Origin: Teratosphaeria epicoccoides
Lineage: Eukaryota > Ascomycota > Dothideomycetes > Mycosphaerellales > Teratosphaeriaceae
Reading direction: 5' to 3'
Length of the DNA stretch: 64,000 nt
NCBI GenBank assembly: GCA_021401465.1
Contig: JADDMT010000008.1
Location: 529,859-593,858 of the forward strand
The notes beneath the pieces were generated by a model, which was not told the DNA's origin, did no database searches, and saw only the letters and a program-made list of their open reading frames with translations. Below, one piece after another: positions 23,824 through 35,300 of the stretch (within the stretch, counting starts at the first letter, position 1; each line of letters begins with the position of its first letter). Position numbers and translations under genes: made by a program.

Positions 23824-25581
23824 CTAAGCGTACCCACCCTCCAGAACCACAACGAAAGTCGGCTTCTCACCCGCAGCATTGAGGTACACATCAAGGTCCT
23901 CGTTCGCAACCACGCCATGAGTGCCCTCCGTCCCGTCGTCATTCTTAATGATCCCATGCACACTTGTGACGTTCGCAGCACCTGCTCTATTCCTCGCAGC
24001 CTGGTGGAGCGCCGGCACTGAACGCTGCTTCAAGTCGCCGTGCCAGATACGTGGGTGGTAACCGACGATATGAGAATCTGGTCCCAGGCGGAAGTCAACA
24101 GGGATCGGCTCGTCGAGAGCCGCCAGCGCCGGGTCAAGCTGCGGGTCGTTATCTTCCTTCCGTGGTCTGCCTCGTGGTTTGGGTTCTTTGGGTGGCTTGG
24201 GCGGTTTGATCCGCTTGGGAGGGACAGCGCGAGGCGGTCCTTTGGGTTTGGTCTGGGCTGGAAATGGCCCGGGAGCATGACCATCCTGTGCTTCGGACTT
24301 GGCCTTGTCATCGGAGTAGCGCTTGACAGCTTCACGACCGAGGAGGTCAATTGCTTTCATCTTCATCGGGTCGACCATACTTTCCGTGACAGCTTGAGTG
24401 AGGACGGGAGATAAGGCATGCCATTCGTTTCGCATCGCAGTCCAGTGTTCTTCGCCACACTCTTGACGGTTGGTGTAGCCTTCTCGGGCGAGAATGTCTT
24501 GGAACAGTTGGCGAACTTCTTTTGATGTTTTTGGGTTGAGACCAAGCATATTGTTAGCTTCAGCGAGCTTCAATCTACCCTGATTCATGACGCGCATGCG
24601 CTTCGTCACGTCGAAGCAGATGTTATCCAAGGCAATGGTTTTCTTCTCCAGTTCTGGCTGGAGAGGATGCATCAGGGCGCTCAAGTGCATGTTCTCGCGA
24701 ACTAGTCTGTCTTTGGCTTGTTGCCAGAGGCCATTCTCCAGTGCAAACTTCTTCCGCTCGATCCCGAGTTCGACGCAAATCTGCTCAAAGTCGGCACGTA
24801 TCGCCATGTACATGTCGTTGTCTATGCGAAGACAAGTCTTGCATTCAGTGAGAGTAGTCTCGCTATTGAAGGGTGAGTCGACAGCGGAACCGTCTGCTGG
24901 CAAATGGCCGTTGCTGCGAGCGCGCTTCTTCCGCTTCCGATTCGGCTGCGCCGGTTGGGTCTCTTGATGCATCTGAGTAACAGGCTGTGGGAGATGAGCG
25001 TGACTCTGCAGGGTCCAGCGATAGTCGTGCTGTGAGTGCAACGCCATCAATGCATTTGCTCCGGCATCACAACCTCCAGTAGCGCCCTGGCCAGCATTTA
25101 GTGCGTACACATTGTCGACCGGCACTTGTTGCCGTGGCTCATCTCTCTTCCTCTTGTTGCTGCTGCTGCTCGCGTCCGGACGATTCCCCCCCGAGCCCGA
25201 AGTCCCCTCGCGTCGCTTGAAGTCATTTTGCAATCGCAAGCGCCTAAACTCAATGTCACGGAGATGCCAGCCTTCGTCTTCCAAAGTTTCTCGGATCTCC
25301 TTGACGCGCAAATTCTGCTCCCACAGCTGCTTGATCCTTTCCACGACCAAAGCTTCCTCATCCTTGGTCAAGCGCCGTATCCTCCGTGGGAAGCCCCATT
25401 TCTCGAGAAACTGCCTGCGGAACAAACGAGCGCTGGGGATCTCGCTTTCGGGGACGTTGAAGTGGTTGGCGAAGTATCGCACGATCTCGGGCGGCGACTT
25501 CTTCTGCTCGACATAGAGCTGATAGCAGATGTCCTTCTTGTCGTCCCAGTCATATTTGGGTGGTCGTCCACCGCTGCTCAT
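23824..25581 (-). CDS. Clr5-like domain and AT-hook nuclear protein, function unknown
   Basis: Single exon, 585 residues, probably a chromatin or DNA-binding protein. The N-terminus (about 8-70) reads YDWDDKKDICYQLYVEQ, then EIVRYFANHFNVP and FRRQFLEKWGFPRR. This resembles the Clr5 domain, with its W-x5-I-x3-Y, small-residue turn and R-R-x-W pattern. A second helical repeat-like segment follows (LTKDEEALVVERIKQLWEQ, about 71-120), then a basic KRKRDE nuclear-localisation-like signal. A Pro/Lys-rich stretch with the AT-hook PKPRGRPRKE lies at about 465. The last 110 residues are compact and unrecognised. The ATG at 25581 is the first in frame. The Clr5 assignment is by pattern only and could be a related helix-turn-helix. 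Confidence 0.65.
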   Translation of the reverse strand: MSSGGRPPKYDWDDKKDICYQLYVEQKKSPPEIVRYFANHFNVPESEIPSARLFRRQFLEKWGFPRRIRRLTKDEEALVVERIKQLWEQNLRVKEIRETLEDEGWHLRDIEFRRLRLQNDFKRREGTSGSGGNRPDASSSSNKRKRDEPRQQVPVDNVYALNAGQGATGGCDAGANALMALHSQHDYRWTLQSHAHLPQPVTQMHQETQPAQPNRKRKKRARSNGHLPADGSAVDSPFNSETTLTECKTCLRIDNDMYMAIRADFEQICVELGIERKKFALENGLWQQAKDRLVRENMHLSALMHPLQPELEKKTIALDNICFDVTKRMRVMNQGRLKLAEANNMLGLNPKTSKEVRQLFQDILAREGYTNRQECGEEHWTAMRNEWHALSPVLTQAVTESMVDPMKMKAIDLLGREAVKRYSDDKAKSEAQDGHAPGPFPAQTKPKGPPRAVPPKRIKPPKPPKEPKPRGRPRKEDNDPQLDPALAALDEPIPVDFRLGPDSHIVGYHPRIWHGDLKQRSVPALHQAARNRAGAANVTSVHGIIKNDDGTEGTHGVVANEDLDVYLNAAGEKPTFVVVLEGGYA

Positions 25582-26309
25582 CTTGTCGCGGCAACAATAG
25601 ATCTAGCACGGGTACGGAGAGCTGTATGTGCAAGACGGCAGAACGTGGAGCTAAAGTACGCCCGTGAGCACGTGCCCAGTGGGGTCCGCTTGTGTAGTCA
25701 GCAACTCGCGTCAGCCCACGCGCTTTGATCGGGGACTCACAAATAGGATTGACCAAAACCACCATTGCACGCTCGCCCTGCTGACCATAGGAATCGAAGT
25801 AGACTCAATCTGTGAAGTCCACACAACGTCGATTGGACGGGGATGGGTGAGGAGCTTTTCGGACGCGACCCTCAGAGGCCGGAATTGTGCGTGGAAACGG
25901 GACCAATACCATGGCAGACAGAAAACAGATGCTTGGAACACATCCAAAGAGCAAATCTTACCTGGCCACGTCACGTCTACGTTTCGTTGCCGCACATCGC
26001 ACTGCGATCTGCTGCAATCACCTGCGATCACCTGCAACCATCTGCGGCCATGTGGGACCACCTGCGCTCGCATCTTTGGGTCTTGGTCTATCACAATCCG
26101 AATTGTCACTGTTTCGTGGCCCAGAGAACTCCCAAACACCAGGCTGTTTATGCCCTGAAGCCGGGACTGCATGCAGAACGCTCACAAATGCCGCTCAATG
26201 ATCATCCCCTCTCCAATCAGTGTCGACTCGTAGGTGGCAAAGGCTTTCTTGCAGTCCAAACATGCCTACATGAACGGTCAGTACAACTCAACCCAGAATG
26301 CCGGTTGAC
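25582..26309. other. Intergenic region with degenerate short tandem repeat
   Basis: 728 bp holding the promoter of the Clr5-like gene and the 3' side of the first methyltransferase. A degenerate repeat of about 10 bp is listed separately. Open frames on both strands across the repeat are low-complexity artefacts. Confidence 0.4.
26003..26075. repeat. Degenerate ~10-bp tandem repeat (CTGCRATCAC-like)
   Basis: About six imperfect copies of a decamer resembling ctgcaatcac, ctgcgatcac, ctgcaaccat and ctgcggccat follow one another. All keep the CTGC core, which gives the area a periodic look. Confidence 0.6.
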
Positions 26310-27316
26310 TCACCATTCAAAATAGAAAGGATTCCTAGGCCGGTTGACCGCATCGCACAGCCTGCTGCCCAGGTCTTCCACGTCCTCTGGCGTATAGTTC
26401 AGATAACGCGTGAAGAGCTCCATCGACATGCCACTCCACGGAGCACCTTCATGGTAGCCCATGGTCTGCATCATGCCGTCTCGCATGTTCATCGCCATTT
26501 TATACTCCGCATCTGTGCGATATTCTTCTTGTGCTAGTGCGCCACATTTCAGCCGATATCTTCGATGCCGTACATCAACAAATCCGGCTTGCTGAAGATA
26601 TATGCCCATCGAATGGTCATATGCAAATGGCTTTCGAATTTGCCGCGTGGCTGCGTCCATGTCCTGGTACCATTGCTGGAAAGCCTGGAGGTCATGCCGG
26701 TTTGGTCGTTCGTCATGTCGCGCGAACCAATCCATCTCCATGCCTTCGTAACAGCCACCAGGTCTGATATAAGCAAAAGCAGTACGAAAGTACTGTAACC
26801 AGTCGGAGACGCTTCCCAGCAATTGGGCGTGCCGAATCAGATCGTAGGAATCTGGTTCAATCGGCCAATTTTGGGAGGACAGATCCCAAGGCGCGAAGAA
26901 CTCGGCATTCGGGGCGGCCATTTCTGGTCGTGGCATGGTTCTTGCGATGTCAAAGCCTTTGACCGTGATCTTATCATTGGCGTCCGCGATTCCCATGACC
27001 CACCTGGGAGAGCATGTAAGTAAGCTGGCACGGATGCGACAGCAGAGATTGCACCTACCACCCGGTCCCACATCCGACATCGAGGATGCGGGCATGGTTT
27101 CTTCGCTCACCAAAGTTGGCAAACGTCATTCTACCCCCCATGAGATGGAGGTAGACGATCGTTGAAAGCATGTCAAGCCGTGTCAATTCGCGCTGAATGC
27201 TGAGGTCAGCGTTGGCTTCCTGTCGTTGCAATACGATCCCAACCCACGTCATCACATGGATATGGATAGGCGTGCGAATATCGAGTCAGATACTGACGCC
27301 CGTTTCTCGTCGTCAT
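26310..27316 (-). CDS. LaeA-like SAM-dependent methyltransferase, with 28-nt intron or frameshift
   Basis: Class I SAM methyltransferase of the fungal LaeA-like group, which includes secondary-metabolism regulators and small-molecule methyltransferases; the substrate is unknown. Motif I is ARILDVGCGTGW, split by a 56-nt intron (27004-27059 region, gtaggt donor). YDLIRHAQLLGSVSDW and a FAYIRPGGCYEGME stretch are the acidic-loop and post-motif regions. The typical N-terminal NGRQYL...YPYPCDD followed by E-x-N-A-D-L...RLDML is present. It is continuous only if 28 nt (27220-27247, gtgggt...gacag) are removed. Exons would then be 27316-27248, 27219-27059 and 27003-26310, about 307 residues. The ATG at 27316 is the only one in frame, and an additional 5' exon is likely because the paralogue nearby has about 20 residues before NGR. 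Confidence 0.7.
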
Positions 27317-29217
27317 CTCCGTCTGCGCCGCACTCGAAACGTGTGCATGCTGGCTCACTGGAAATGGGTTGTTCTGAGGCGCGTCGTTGTCGTTCAGCAA
27401 GCTCTGGACGCGGACTCTTTGACTGTCTTCTCGTCAGCACTGTTTTCATTCCGTGTTTGGCAGACGCAACGCTTGGCGCGGCACAGTATTCCCTGGGCGA
27501 TGGTGTCATGCAAAGGACGCCTGAGCTGGGATCCTATGCACCGTAACAATTCAGAGCTGGCTGGCAGCGGCAGCCATGCATGACGGGTATCTGCCAGAGC
27601 CTCGAACGTGCAGCAAAGAGACTGGCATACCTCCCCATTGCCCACGTTCCACATGCTATCGCACCTGCTTCCTTGACAGCGAGGCGTACGTAGTAGATTG
27701 TGATTCGTGAATCGATTTTCTCAAGTGGTGAGCAATTGGCTAACAGACTGCGAGACCATTGTGAACATGGGCTTCTAAGACGAAAACACCGCCAAAGGTT
27801 TCATAATTCTCGCGAAGCAGGCGGAACCTCCAATCAGCGCGGCGGCGGTAGGCTTTATGAGCCAAGTCTCACGAAACGGCCCAGGGCCCAGCAGCATGAT
27901 TTAGGAGGAGGACAAGGTTGAGGGCGACCCTGCCGAGATGTTAGCCACGTTAGCGGGATCCAGGACACCTTCCTAGCGTTCTCCGCAGATCCCACGGCCG
28001 TGGGCTCGGGATATTTACCATCTGAGTCCCCAGCCGTCGACTCCTCTCGTGTCGCTTATCGCGGGTGCTGGTGGCGAGCACCCTCGGCCGCGAGCGGTGT
28101 GATGATGACTGTATGTATGCTCGTCTCGATGCAATCGCGCCCCGTTGCCGTACACTACATCATGCTCCATGGAACCCTTCTTGCCTACACAGCCAAAAAA
28201 GCCGGGCTATGCGCGACCCATAAATGCCGGCATATGCGGCTGCAGGTGACCGAGGTACGTAACTTGTCCTCGAGGCTGAGAAATACTTGCAAACGCGATA
28301 TGCTGAGACTGTAGTTCGATTGCGACTCTCCTCATCGACCACCTTGATCCCTCCAGATGTACATCTTGCTCGGAGCTAGATCTTGTGAGCTACCAGGCTG
28401 GGCCAATAGCAGACACTACCAATCTGTCGGCACGCGAGCAGGAGGTACGAGACTAGTCTCATCGGTAGTCGCTTGAACCTTGCAATTACATCTGGACGCT
28501 AAGTCAAGTAGGTTGCATCGCAACAACTCAACGTTGCCTCCTGCGATACCTACGTAAAGCACCGGATGAGGCTGCACTTTGGATATCAAGGCGATATGCG
28601 GATCCCTGCTATCACGCATGACCTGCCGACTCATTTGGATACTACTACTGAAAGTCTACCGAAAGGGTCCGAAAGGGTGGATTGTACAGCACCGATGACG
28701 TCGATATACCTGTCATCATCACAAGGTTGATATCTCAGCGCGTTCTGGCTTGTGCGTGGGCCCTTGCACGTCCGCATACCTCACACCCAGCTATCCTACT
28801 CGTTGCAAAGCTGACCCGCAACAAGGTAGCATGCCAATGCTCTCAAAGGAGTCGACATGATCATCTCGGCATCTCCACCGTATACGGCATCCGGGTGCTC
28901 GAGCGCTCGATCTTGTTCCGTGGCGTCGGAATTTTGTGACGAGTCGAATACCACATATGAGACTTTAAGCCGAATTACACAGCCTGCCGGGTTCCCGCGA
29001 TCCTTGCTCGCGGCTAGCGACAACTTAAGGCAGGCCGACGCACATTGGAACAGCTCGGAATGACAAGACACACATCCTCCTCAGTGCGTTCCCGAGGGCT
29101 CTTTCCTGTTCCTATGCCGGTGTGCCGGGGGACGTGCTTCTTCTAACGGACTCGACGCGCAGTAATAATCCGTCTGCTCCAGTCAGTCGTGATTGATCGA
29201 AGGGTACCATGCCAGAC
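27317..29217. other. Gene-poor stretch between two methyltransferase genes
   Basis: 1.9 kb with only short open frames on both strands. It may contain a 5' exon of the first methyltransferase (near 27350-27650) and the 3' flank of the second. No transposon ends, direct repeats or RNA genes were recognised. Confidence 0.35.
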
Positions 29218-30285
29218 TCACATCCGATGATACATGTGAACATTATGATCCTGCACGGGAATGTACATCGCCTCTTGCAGCCGCTCCACCTGCTCCCTTG
29301 TCCAGCCAAGCTGCCTTGTGAACAAGGCCATTGCAAGGCCAGAATAGCCTTCCAGCAACTTGCTCTCACTGCCCTCTTGGAGGAAGCTTTTGCCCAGACT
29401 GACAAGGAACCATTCCGAAATGTGGCGCTGAACTTTGCTAGTGCGCTGATCGGCCCAAGACTCTGCTCGAATGATCTCGTCGATTTCGAGCTCGAAGCCG
29501 GCATGTTCCAGCAATTGTCTCAGGTTCTCTGGGTAGACGATAGACTTTCCTGCACGCGCAGATGCAACCTGCATGCATGTCCACCAGAGCTGCATTGGAG
29601 AGCCCTGGTCCAGAGGAAGTGAATTGTCGTCACATCGAGGCTGCCAGTCCACCTCAACGATTTCCAGACGACCTGTCCCAAGAGCCAGATACCTGCGGGC
29701 TGTCGAGCATAGCGCGTACCAATCCGGCACGCTCCCGCAAAGCTGCTTCATATGGATGAAATCAAAATAGCCGGGAGGATAGCCCCAATCTGGAACCTCG
29801 AAGTCGAAGCTGCTTTTGCATCTGATCGCAGGACCCTTCGTTAGATATTGGGGCACGTCAGGATTCAGATCGATCCCGTGAAGCTCGGCGGACGGATACA
29901 GGGCCAGCATCTCGGTCAGCCAGAACCCACTTCCGTAGCCAACATCGAGGACTTTCAATTGTAGCCCCCTTGACCGTAGTTCGGCTCGGTGTAGCCGGCG
30001 CTGCATTGCTGCCTTGTAGACGAGTAGATGGATGGTGTCCAACCACTCACTCATTTTCTTGCGACACCATCAGCGGTCGTCCACCCGCAATAAGGAAAGG
30101 GTGCTCACCGCATCCACTGGAAAGAGATAGCCCGAGTCATTTGGGCCCTGTCGCATGTACTCGCGGCCGTTTTCCAGGACGGTGTGTGGTTCAGTAAGTG
30201 AGGCAATAGAAATTCTTGGTATCCTAGTGATGCTTTGTCAGTAGCTTTGGTTGCAAGCGAACTCTTCCCCAAGATACCTCGCCAT
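29218..30285 (-). CDS. LaeA-like SAM-dependent methyltransferase
   Basis: Second methyltransferase of the LaeA-like group on the same strand as the one at 26310. Exons are 30285-30278 (8 nt only), 30223-30109 and 30057-29218, for 320 residues. The splice sites read gtatct with tactgac and cactag, then gtgagc with gcaag. The family pattern is complete: NGREYM...GYLFPVDA, EWLDTIHLLVYKAAM, motif I LKVLDVGYGSGFWL, ELHGIDLNP, the WGYPPGYFDFIHMKQLCGSV region, and the ISEWFLVSLG-type C-terminal half. Motif I has Y-G-S-G instead of the common C-G-T-G. There is no targeting signal. It may act as a small-molecule methyltransferase or as a regulator; the sequence does not decide which. Confidence 0.85.
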
Positions 30286-32363
30286 GATCGTTTCGGATTC
30301 GAGATCTTCATCCCACGTCCGTGGAACAATGCCACGCAGATGCTAGCGATCAAGGGGAATGAGGCAAAATACAACGCCAAAACCGCCCATGAGCAAAAAC
30401 AGAGGTTTCCAAAGATCCGAGAGTTGTCACTGCCAGAGGGTTCAACGGGCGAGAGAGGGTACGCGACCTTCTTCAGGCCAGTGTCAGTGCTACCTCCGTG
30501 GTTTCTGAGCTAGGCTCGATACCATGGGTCGGGAGCTACACCAAAGCCTCGGGTTCTGCGCATACCGTGGATGCGTGTCCGCAAGCGCATACTAACATAA
30601 CGGGTTCAGACACAGTCGGTAAGTGTAAGGCAAGAGTGTAGCCTATTAGTCGCGAGCCGCCCAATGTGCGGCAACCGGACATCAAGAAAAGAATCCAGTG
30701 GTCCAAGACAAGGGAAGACAACCCCCGGCGTCCACGCTCCAGGATCTGCTGATCGGCGCGATACCGACACGCTGGTACTCCGCATGATTTCGAGCGCCAC
30801 AGCCGCGCTAGGAATGACATGAGAAGGGGTGACATCGAATCGCGAAAGATGAGGGACATCGGGCCTTTACGCGAACAAGGATGTTGTGCGACGCCTGTAC
30901 AGTCTCAACGACCATATCTGTCAGCCACCCTGCGCTTCTTTGACGCAGGCGGGAAAGGGCCGTTCAGCTCGCCACCTGAATGGTACGGGACGTCGTAGGT
31001 AGCCCTTGGACATCGCGCAGGCGGGTACAGATCCGCTGCTAGCCGCATTTCATGAATCGCTTGCGAATTGCAAATATAAATCACAGCTGCTCGGCAGAAA
31101 GAGACCGACGATCTCTGTCAAACACGCACGACTCTTATCAGAAGGCCGATGGGGCTGCTGTGACTGTGTCTCGATCTTCAGACCATTGTACTCAAGTCAT
31201 GGCTCGTGGCACGAATGGTGCGAAGGATCCGGGTGGGTGGTACACGGCTGTAGACGCTTCATATCATCCTATTCAAGGCGAACATCGAGCAGTGTGACAC
31301 CCCGCGGCTGCGTGACCGAAGTAAGGGCTGGAGACAGCCTTGGGAGCATCAGCGCCGGTCCGTCGGAGGCGAAGAACAGCAATGACCCATCTCTGAATCG
31401 CCCCATGCAAGTCAGCTCTTCTGTTGCCTCTGCATACATGGTGTGCCACCTAACGCTGGTGGTGCTAATCATGTTGCAAACAGCGAAGTACTTGACAGGA
31501 CCATCGGGATAAGTCAACGCAGTTTGCATTCGCAGTCTGTGGGCGTGGACCGCGTGGCATTTTGTTGTGATACGCGGGAGCACGAAGACCATCCACATCT
31601 CATTTCAAAGGATCCGCAGGACCAGATCTTGCGTTAGGCTCGCATGGTCTCTCCAGCCCTGTTCAAGATGGGTCTGCCGTGGACTACGCGTAGCCTAGCT
31701 TCCCTTCGGCAAACGTCGAAGTGAGCAGGGAATTGCGTTGGCGAGCAGCCGTCATCCTCACTGGGGCTGGCTAACCAAGCAGCGACGATGTCTGCCCTCG
31801 TGTCGTATCGCTATCATGACCGGCGAGAATGCAAGTCTGCCTTCTCTCACCGCTGTCAGCATGGCTCGATGGCTGGACTTGGAGGAGGGCTTGCCGCTGA
31901 ACATGACGCTCCTCATCTGGCAGGCCGGCCTGCGCCTGGCCGAGAAGACATGTACATTCGTACACCGCTCAATGAGACGTCCAAGGCGAACATGGGAATA
32001 GTTGGCAACATGGTGCGACGGAGATGGGTATCGTTGCACAGGTACCGAACAACTTGAACCAAAACTCAAGGACTTAGTACAGCGCAGAGCTGCGTCGAGC
32101 AGATCACTACACCGCCCCCACTTTTCCGAAATGCTTTGGAATAGGTCCCAAGCGGGGCACTGTCCATGCGTGCCGTACCACACGCAAGCCTCCAAGCGCT
32201 ATGCCACAAAATGGTAGCCTGTTACGCGACATGAGTCCGCGCAATTGCTCCTGTGCTCAACTCCCACCATCGTTTTCATCACTGCTGTCGTGCTCATACC
32301 ATCCGAGGTGTCTTAGGTGACGCCGCTGTGTCGATGTACTGTGCTATTTTACTGAAAGACTTT
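30286..32363. other. Gene-poor stretch, no supported gene
   Basis: About 2.1 kb between the second methyltransferase and the 3' end of the histidine kinase gene. The most protein-like frame is minus 31269-31598 (109 codons), without a recognisable domain. The plus frame at 31006-31512 is similarly anonymous. The left end is the methyltransferase promoter. Confidence 0.35.
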
Positions 32364-35300
32364 TCATGACGTCGAAAGGCTCGATGCAGAAGGCCGAGGA
32401 TATCTTAGCATCAATTCTTCGATTTTTGGGACCAACTCAGGAATTCTAAACGGCTTGGAGACCACGTCGTCCTGCAAAAGAAGTCAGCGAGGATGTAAAA
32501 GGTGGTACCGGACGCGCAGGAGCTGCATGCGCGGCGCCAGCGAGGATTTTCATGCGAACATGAACGAGGCAGACAGTTGTCGTCCGGTTCAGAAAAGCCT
32601 GGTGGCGAGGCAGGACCGGGCCACAGACTGCGCACCCAAAGAGGAGGTAATCTTGTCATTGGCTGTGACCAGAGCCCGAGTGGCAACAGCAATGCCAAGA
32701 CAAGGCAATTCGCGTTGGACGTGCGTTAGATACCGGAGAAGTAGTCAAGGCCTTCGTCTCGGCCGCGCAGATACGCTGAAGGCGAGCTGAGAGTCGAGCT
32801 GCGTGGCTTCCGACACCAAGCGACTGTTGTTGCCGCCTGCATCGCTGACCACTTTGGAGCCTTGATAGAGCAGCAGGCTCACGACATGCCCATGCAAGAG
32901 GCAGCACCGCGAATGACATCGACGAAAACCTCAGACTTACCATACCAGCCTCCAACGCCGTCTTAATCTGTTCCGCCCTTGCATTGGCCGTAACGGCTAT
33001 GACCGGCACATGCCCCGTCAACTTGCCCTCCTGCTCCAGCTCACGAATCCGCCTCGTAGCTGTCAGACCGTCCATCACTGGCATCTCCTGATCCATCAAC
33101 ACCACACCCAGTTCCAATCTCTCTTTCTCGTCGCCTCCTGCCCAATACGTCGACTGCTTGAGCTTCTCGAGGGCTTCGCCTCCGTGGTTGGCCAGGTGAA
33201 CGGTGATGCCCAGGTTCTTCAGCTGTTTTTGGAGCACGCGTTGATTGACTAGGTTGTCTTCGACGATGAGCACGGTGCGCTGCTTGGGTTTCTGGTCGAC
33301 AGATGCAGATGCTGGTATCGCAGGCATACCGGCAAGCTTACTATTAGCGCCCACGACTGCAGGAGGCAAGCTCTTTGTTCTGACGCCATGAGCTTCGTCC
33401 AATCTCTTGATCCCAGTACCACCATCAGTCTCTCCAGGTGGAGCCGTGCTCTTCCTCGCTGTAATGTAGAAGCCAAAGGTGCTTCCCTTACCAGACTCGC
33501 TCTCTACGCCAATCTCACCACCTTGCAACTCAGTCAGCTCGCGACTGATGAAGAGACCCAGACCTGAGCCACCATACTGAACATGCGTTCTTGGAGAGGC
33601 TTGCGAGAATCTCATGAACAGCATCTTCTTCTCCTCCGGATTGAGGCCGCGTCCAGTGTCTTTGATGCTGAAATGGATATAGACGATATCTCCATCGCCC
33701 CAATCGCGCTCCGTGAGGTCTGTCTGTCGCTTACTACGCGTTGGAAAGTACTTCACGGGCGCGTCTTCCATCTCGCTAGGTCGGATAGACGACGCGCCAA
33801 CAGTAACTGTTATTGTACGCTTCTTCTCAGTGCCGGTGAACTTGATCGCGTTTGTCGTCAGATTGATGAGCACCTGTAGAACTCGGCTGGGGTCCAGTCT
33901 GACCCAATTCAGATCAAGATCTCGGTAGGACTGATCGACCATGAACTTCAACTGGATGTCGGCAGCCTGCAACTCGCCCTCGTGCATCTTCAAGGCACGC
34001 TGCACTACAGTCAGAGGCTGCGCATCCACAGGCGTGACGAGAAGCAGCTGCGAATCCAGCTTTGACAGGGTCAAAATGTCATCTACAATCCTCTTCTGGT
34101 GCTGCGAACAAAGACTGATGATCTGTGCAGCATCCAAACAGCTCGACAACAGTCCGTCGGTCATGACTCTGTCTTCTCCCTGCCGAAATTTTGTTAAGGT
34201 AGACGCGATCTCGTCCGAGCACTGCAATATAGCGCTCAAAGGGTTTCTCATCTCATGGCTCGTGATGTCGATGAAGTTCTCTTGCTGCCGCTTCAATTCG
34301 ACCGCCTCCTCCATCTTCCGAGTCTGGATACCTTCAGCCCACTTCTGCTGCGAGATATTCGTGATGCTGCCAAAGACAGACTTCAGCCTGCCATCTTCCG
34401 ATTTCTCCGGATAGGCGGAAAAGAGGACCCAGGTATCGCTACGGACTCCAGACTTACGATCTTCCCACTGTGCCTTGAACCGAACCTCGGAAGTGACTGG
34501 CTTCTTTCCATCGACAAGATCGTACCAGATGCGGTTCATAAGCTCTCTGTCGTCGTCGGCCACCGACTCCATCCACATGTCCGCGGTCTTTTCGATGGCA
34601 CCAGTCTTTGGAACTCGCGAGATTTCGTACCAGGTATCGTTTGCAAATGTAATTCTTCCAGTATCATCCGCAATGAATATGCCCACAGGAGCGAACTCTG
34701 CCATCCGTGTGAACTTCGTCTCGCTATCGATAGCCTCTTGTGTCCTGTGTGCCAACTGCTCACTGAGTTGGATGCGCTCCAAAGCGGCCAGTTTGGCGGC
34801 CTTCTGACCTCTCCTGATCTCCTCTTCAAATAACACCACTGAAGCCAAGGACGTTGCAAGCTGTCGGCTCAGAAGTTGGACGAAGAGACCATAGTCATCA
34901 TCGTACGGGCGTCGTGGATTCACACCCAGGACCAGAAACCCTAAAATGCTTTCACCAGTCGTTGGGTGGATAGGGCAGACAACGACAGCTTTGACAGGAT
35001 CACCAAATCCTCTATTTTCTAGACCCTCCAGCAGATCCTCGGGCAGGTCTCTGCTTCCGACTTCCAGGAGCACAGGCTTGTCTGCACTCATGACCTCTCG
35101 AAACACCGGCCCGAAGCCTTCCATTCCCTGCTTCAGGTCGATTGACTTAGGTGCAGCAGCATGGCCTTCTGGTACTCCTAGTTGCCCCTCAAGTGTGCAC
35201 TGCCGGACGGAGTTGATCGAATTGGAATGTATGCTGCTGGAGTCACTGTCGAACTCGTCATCAACGCTATACAGCAACAGGAATGGCGAGTCGTATTCAT

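Noticed and set aside
31006..31598. Overlapping anonymous frames on both strands (plus 31006-31512, minus 31269-31598)
   Set aside because: Neither shows family features, and their overlap on opposite strands argues that at least one is chance.
32656..32940. Continuous extension of the histidine kinase frame to 32656
   Set aside because: It begins at a strong gtaagt donor, and the expected receiver end (DDVVSKPF) is found in phase at 32471, so this is intron sequence.
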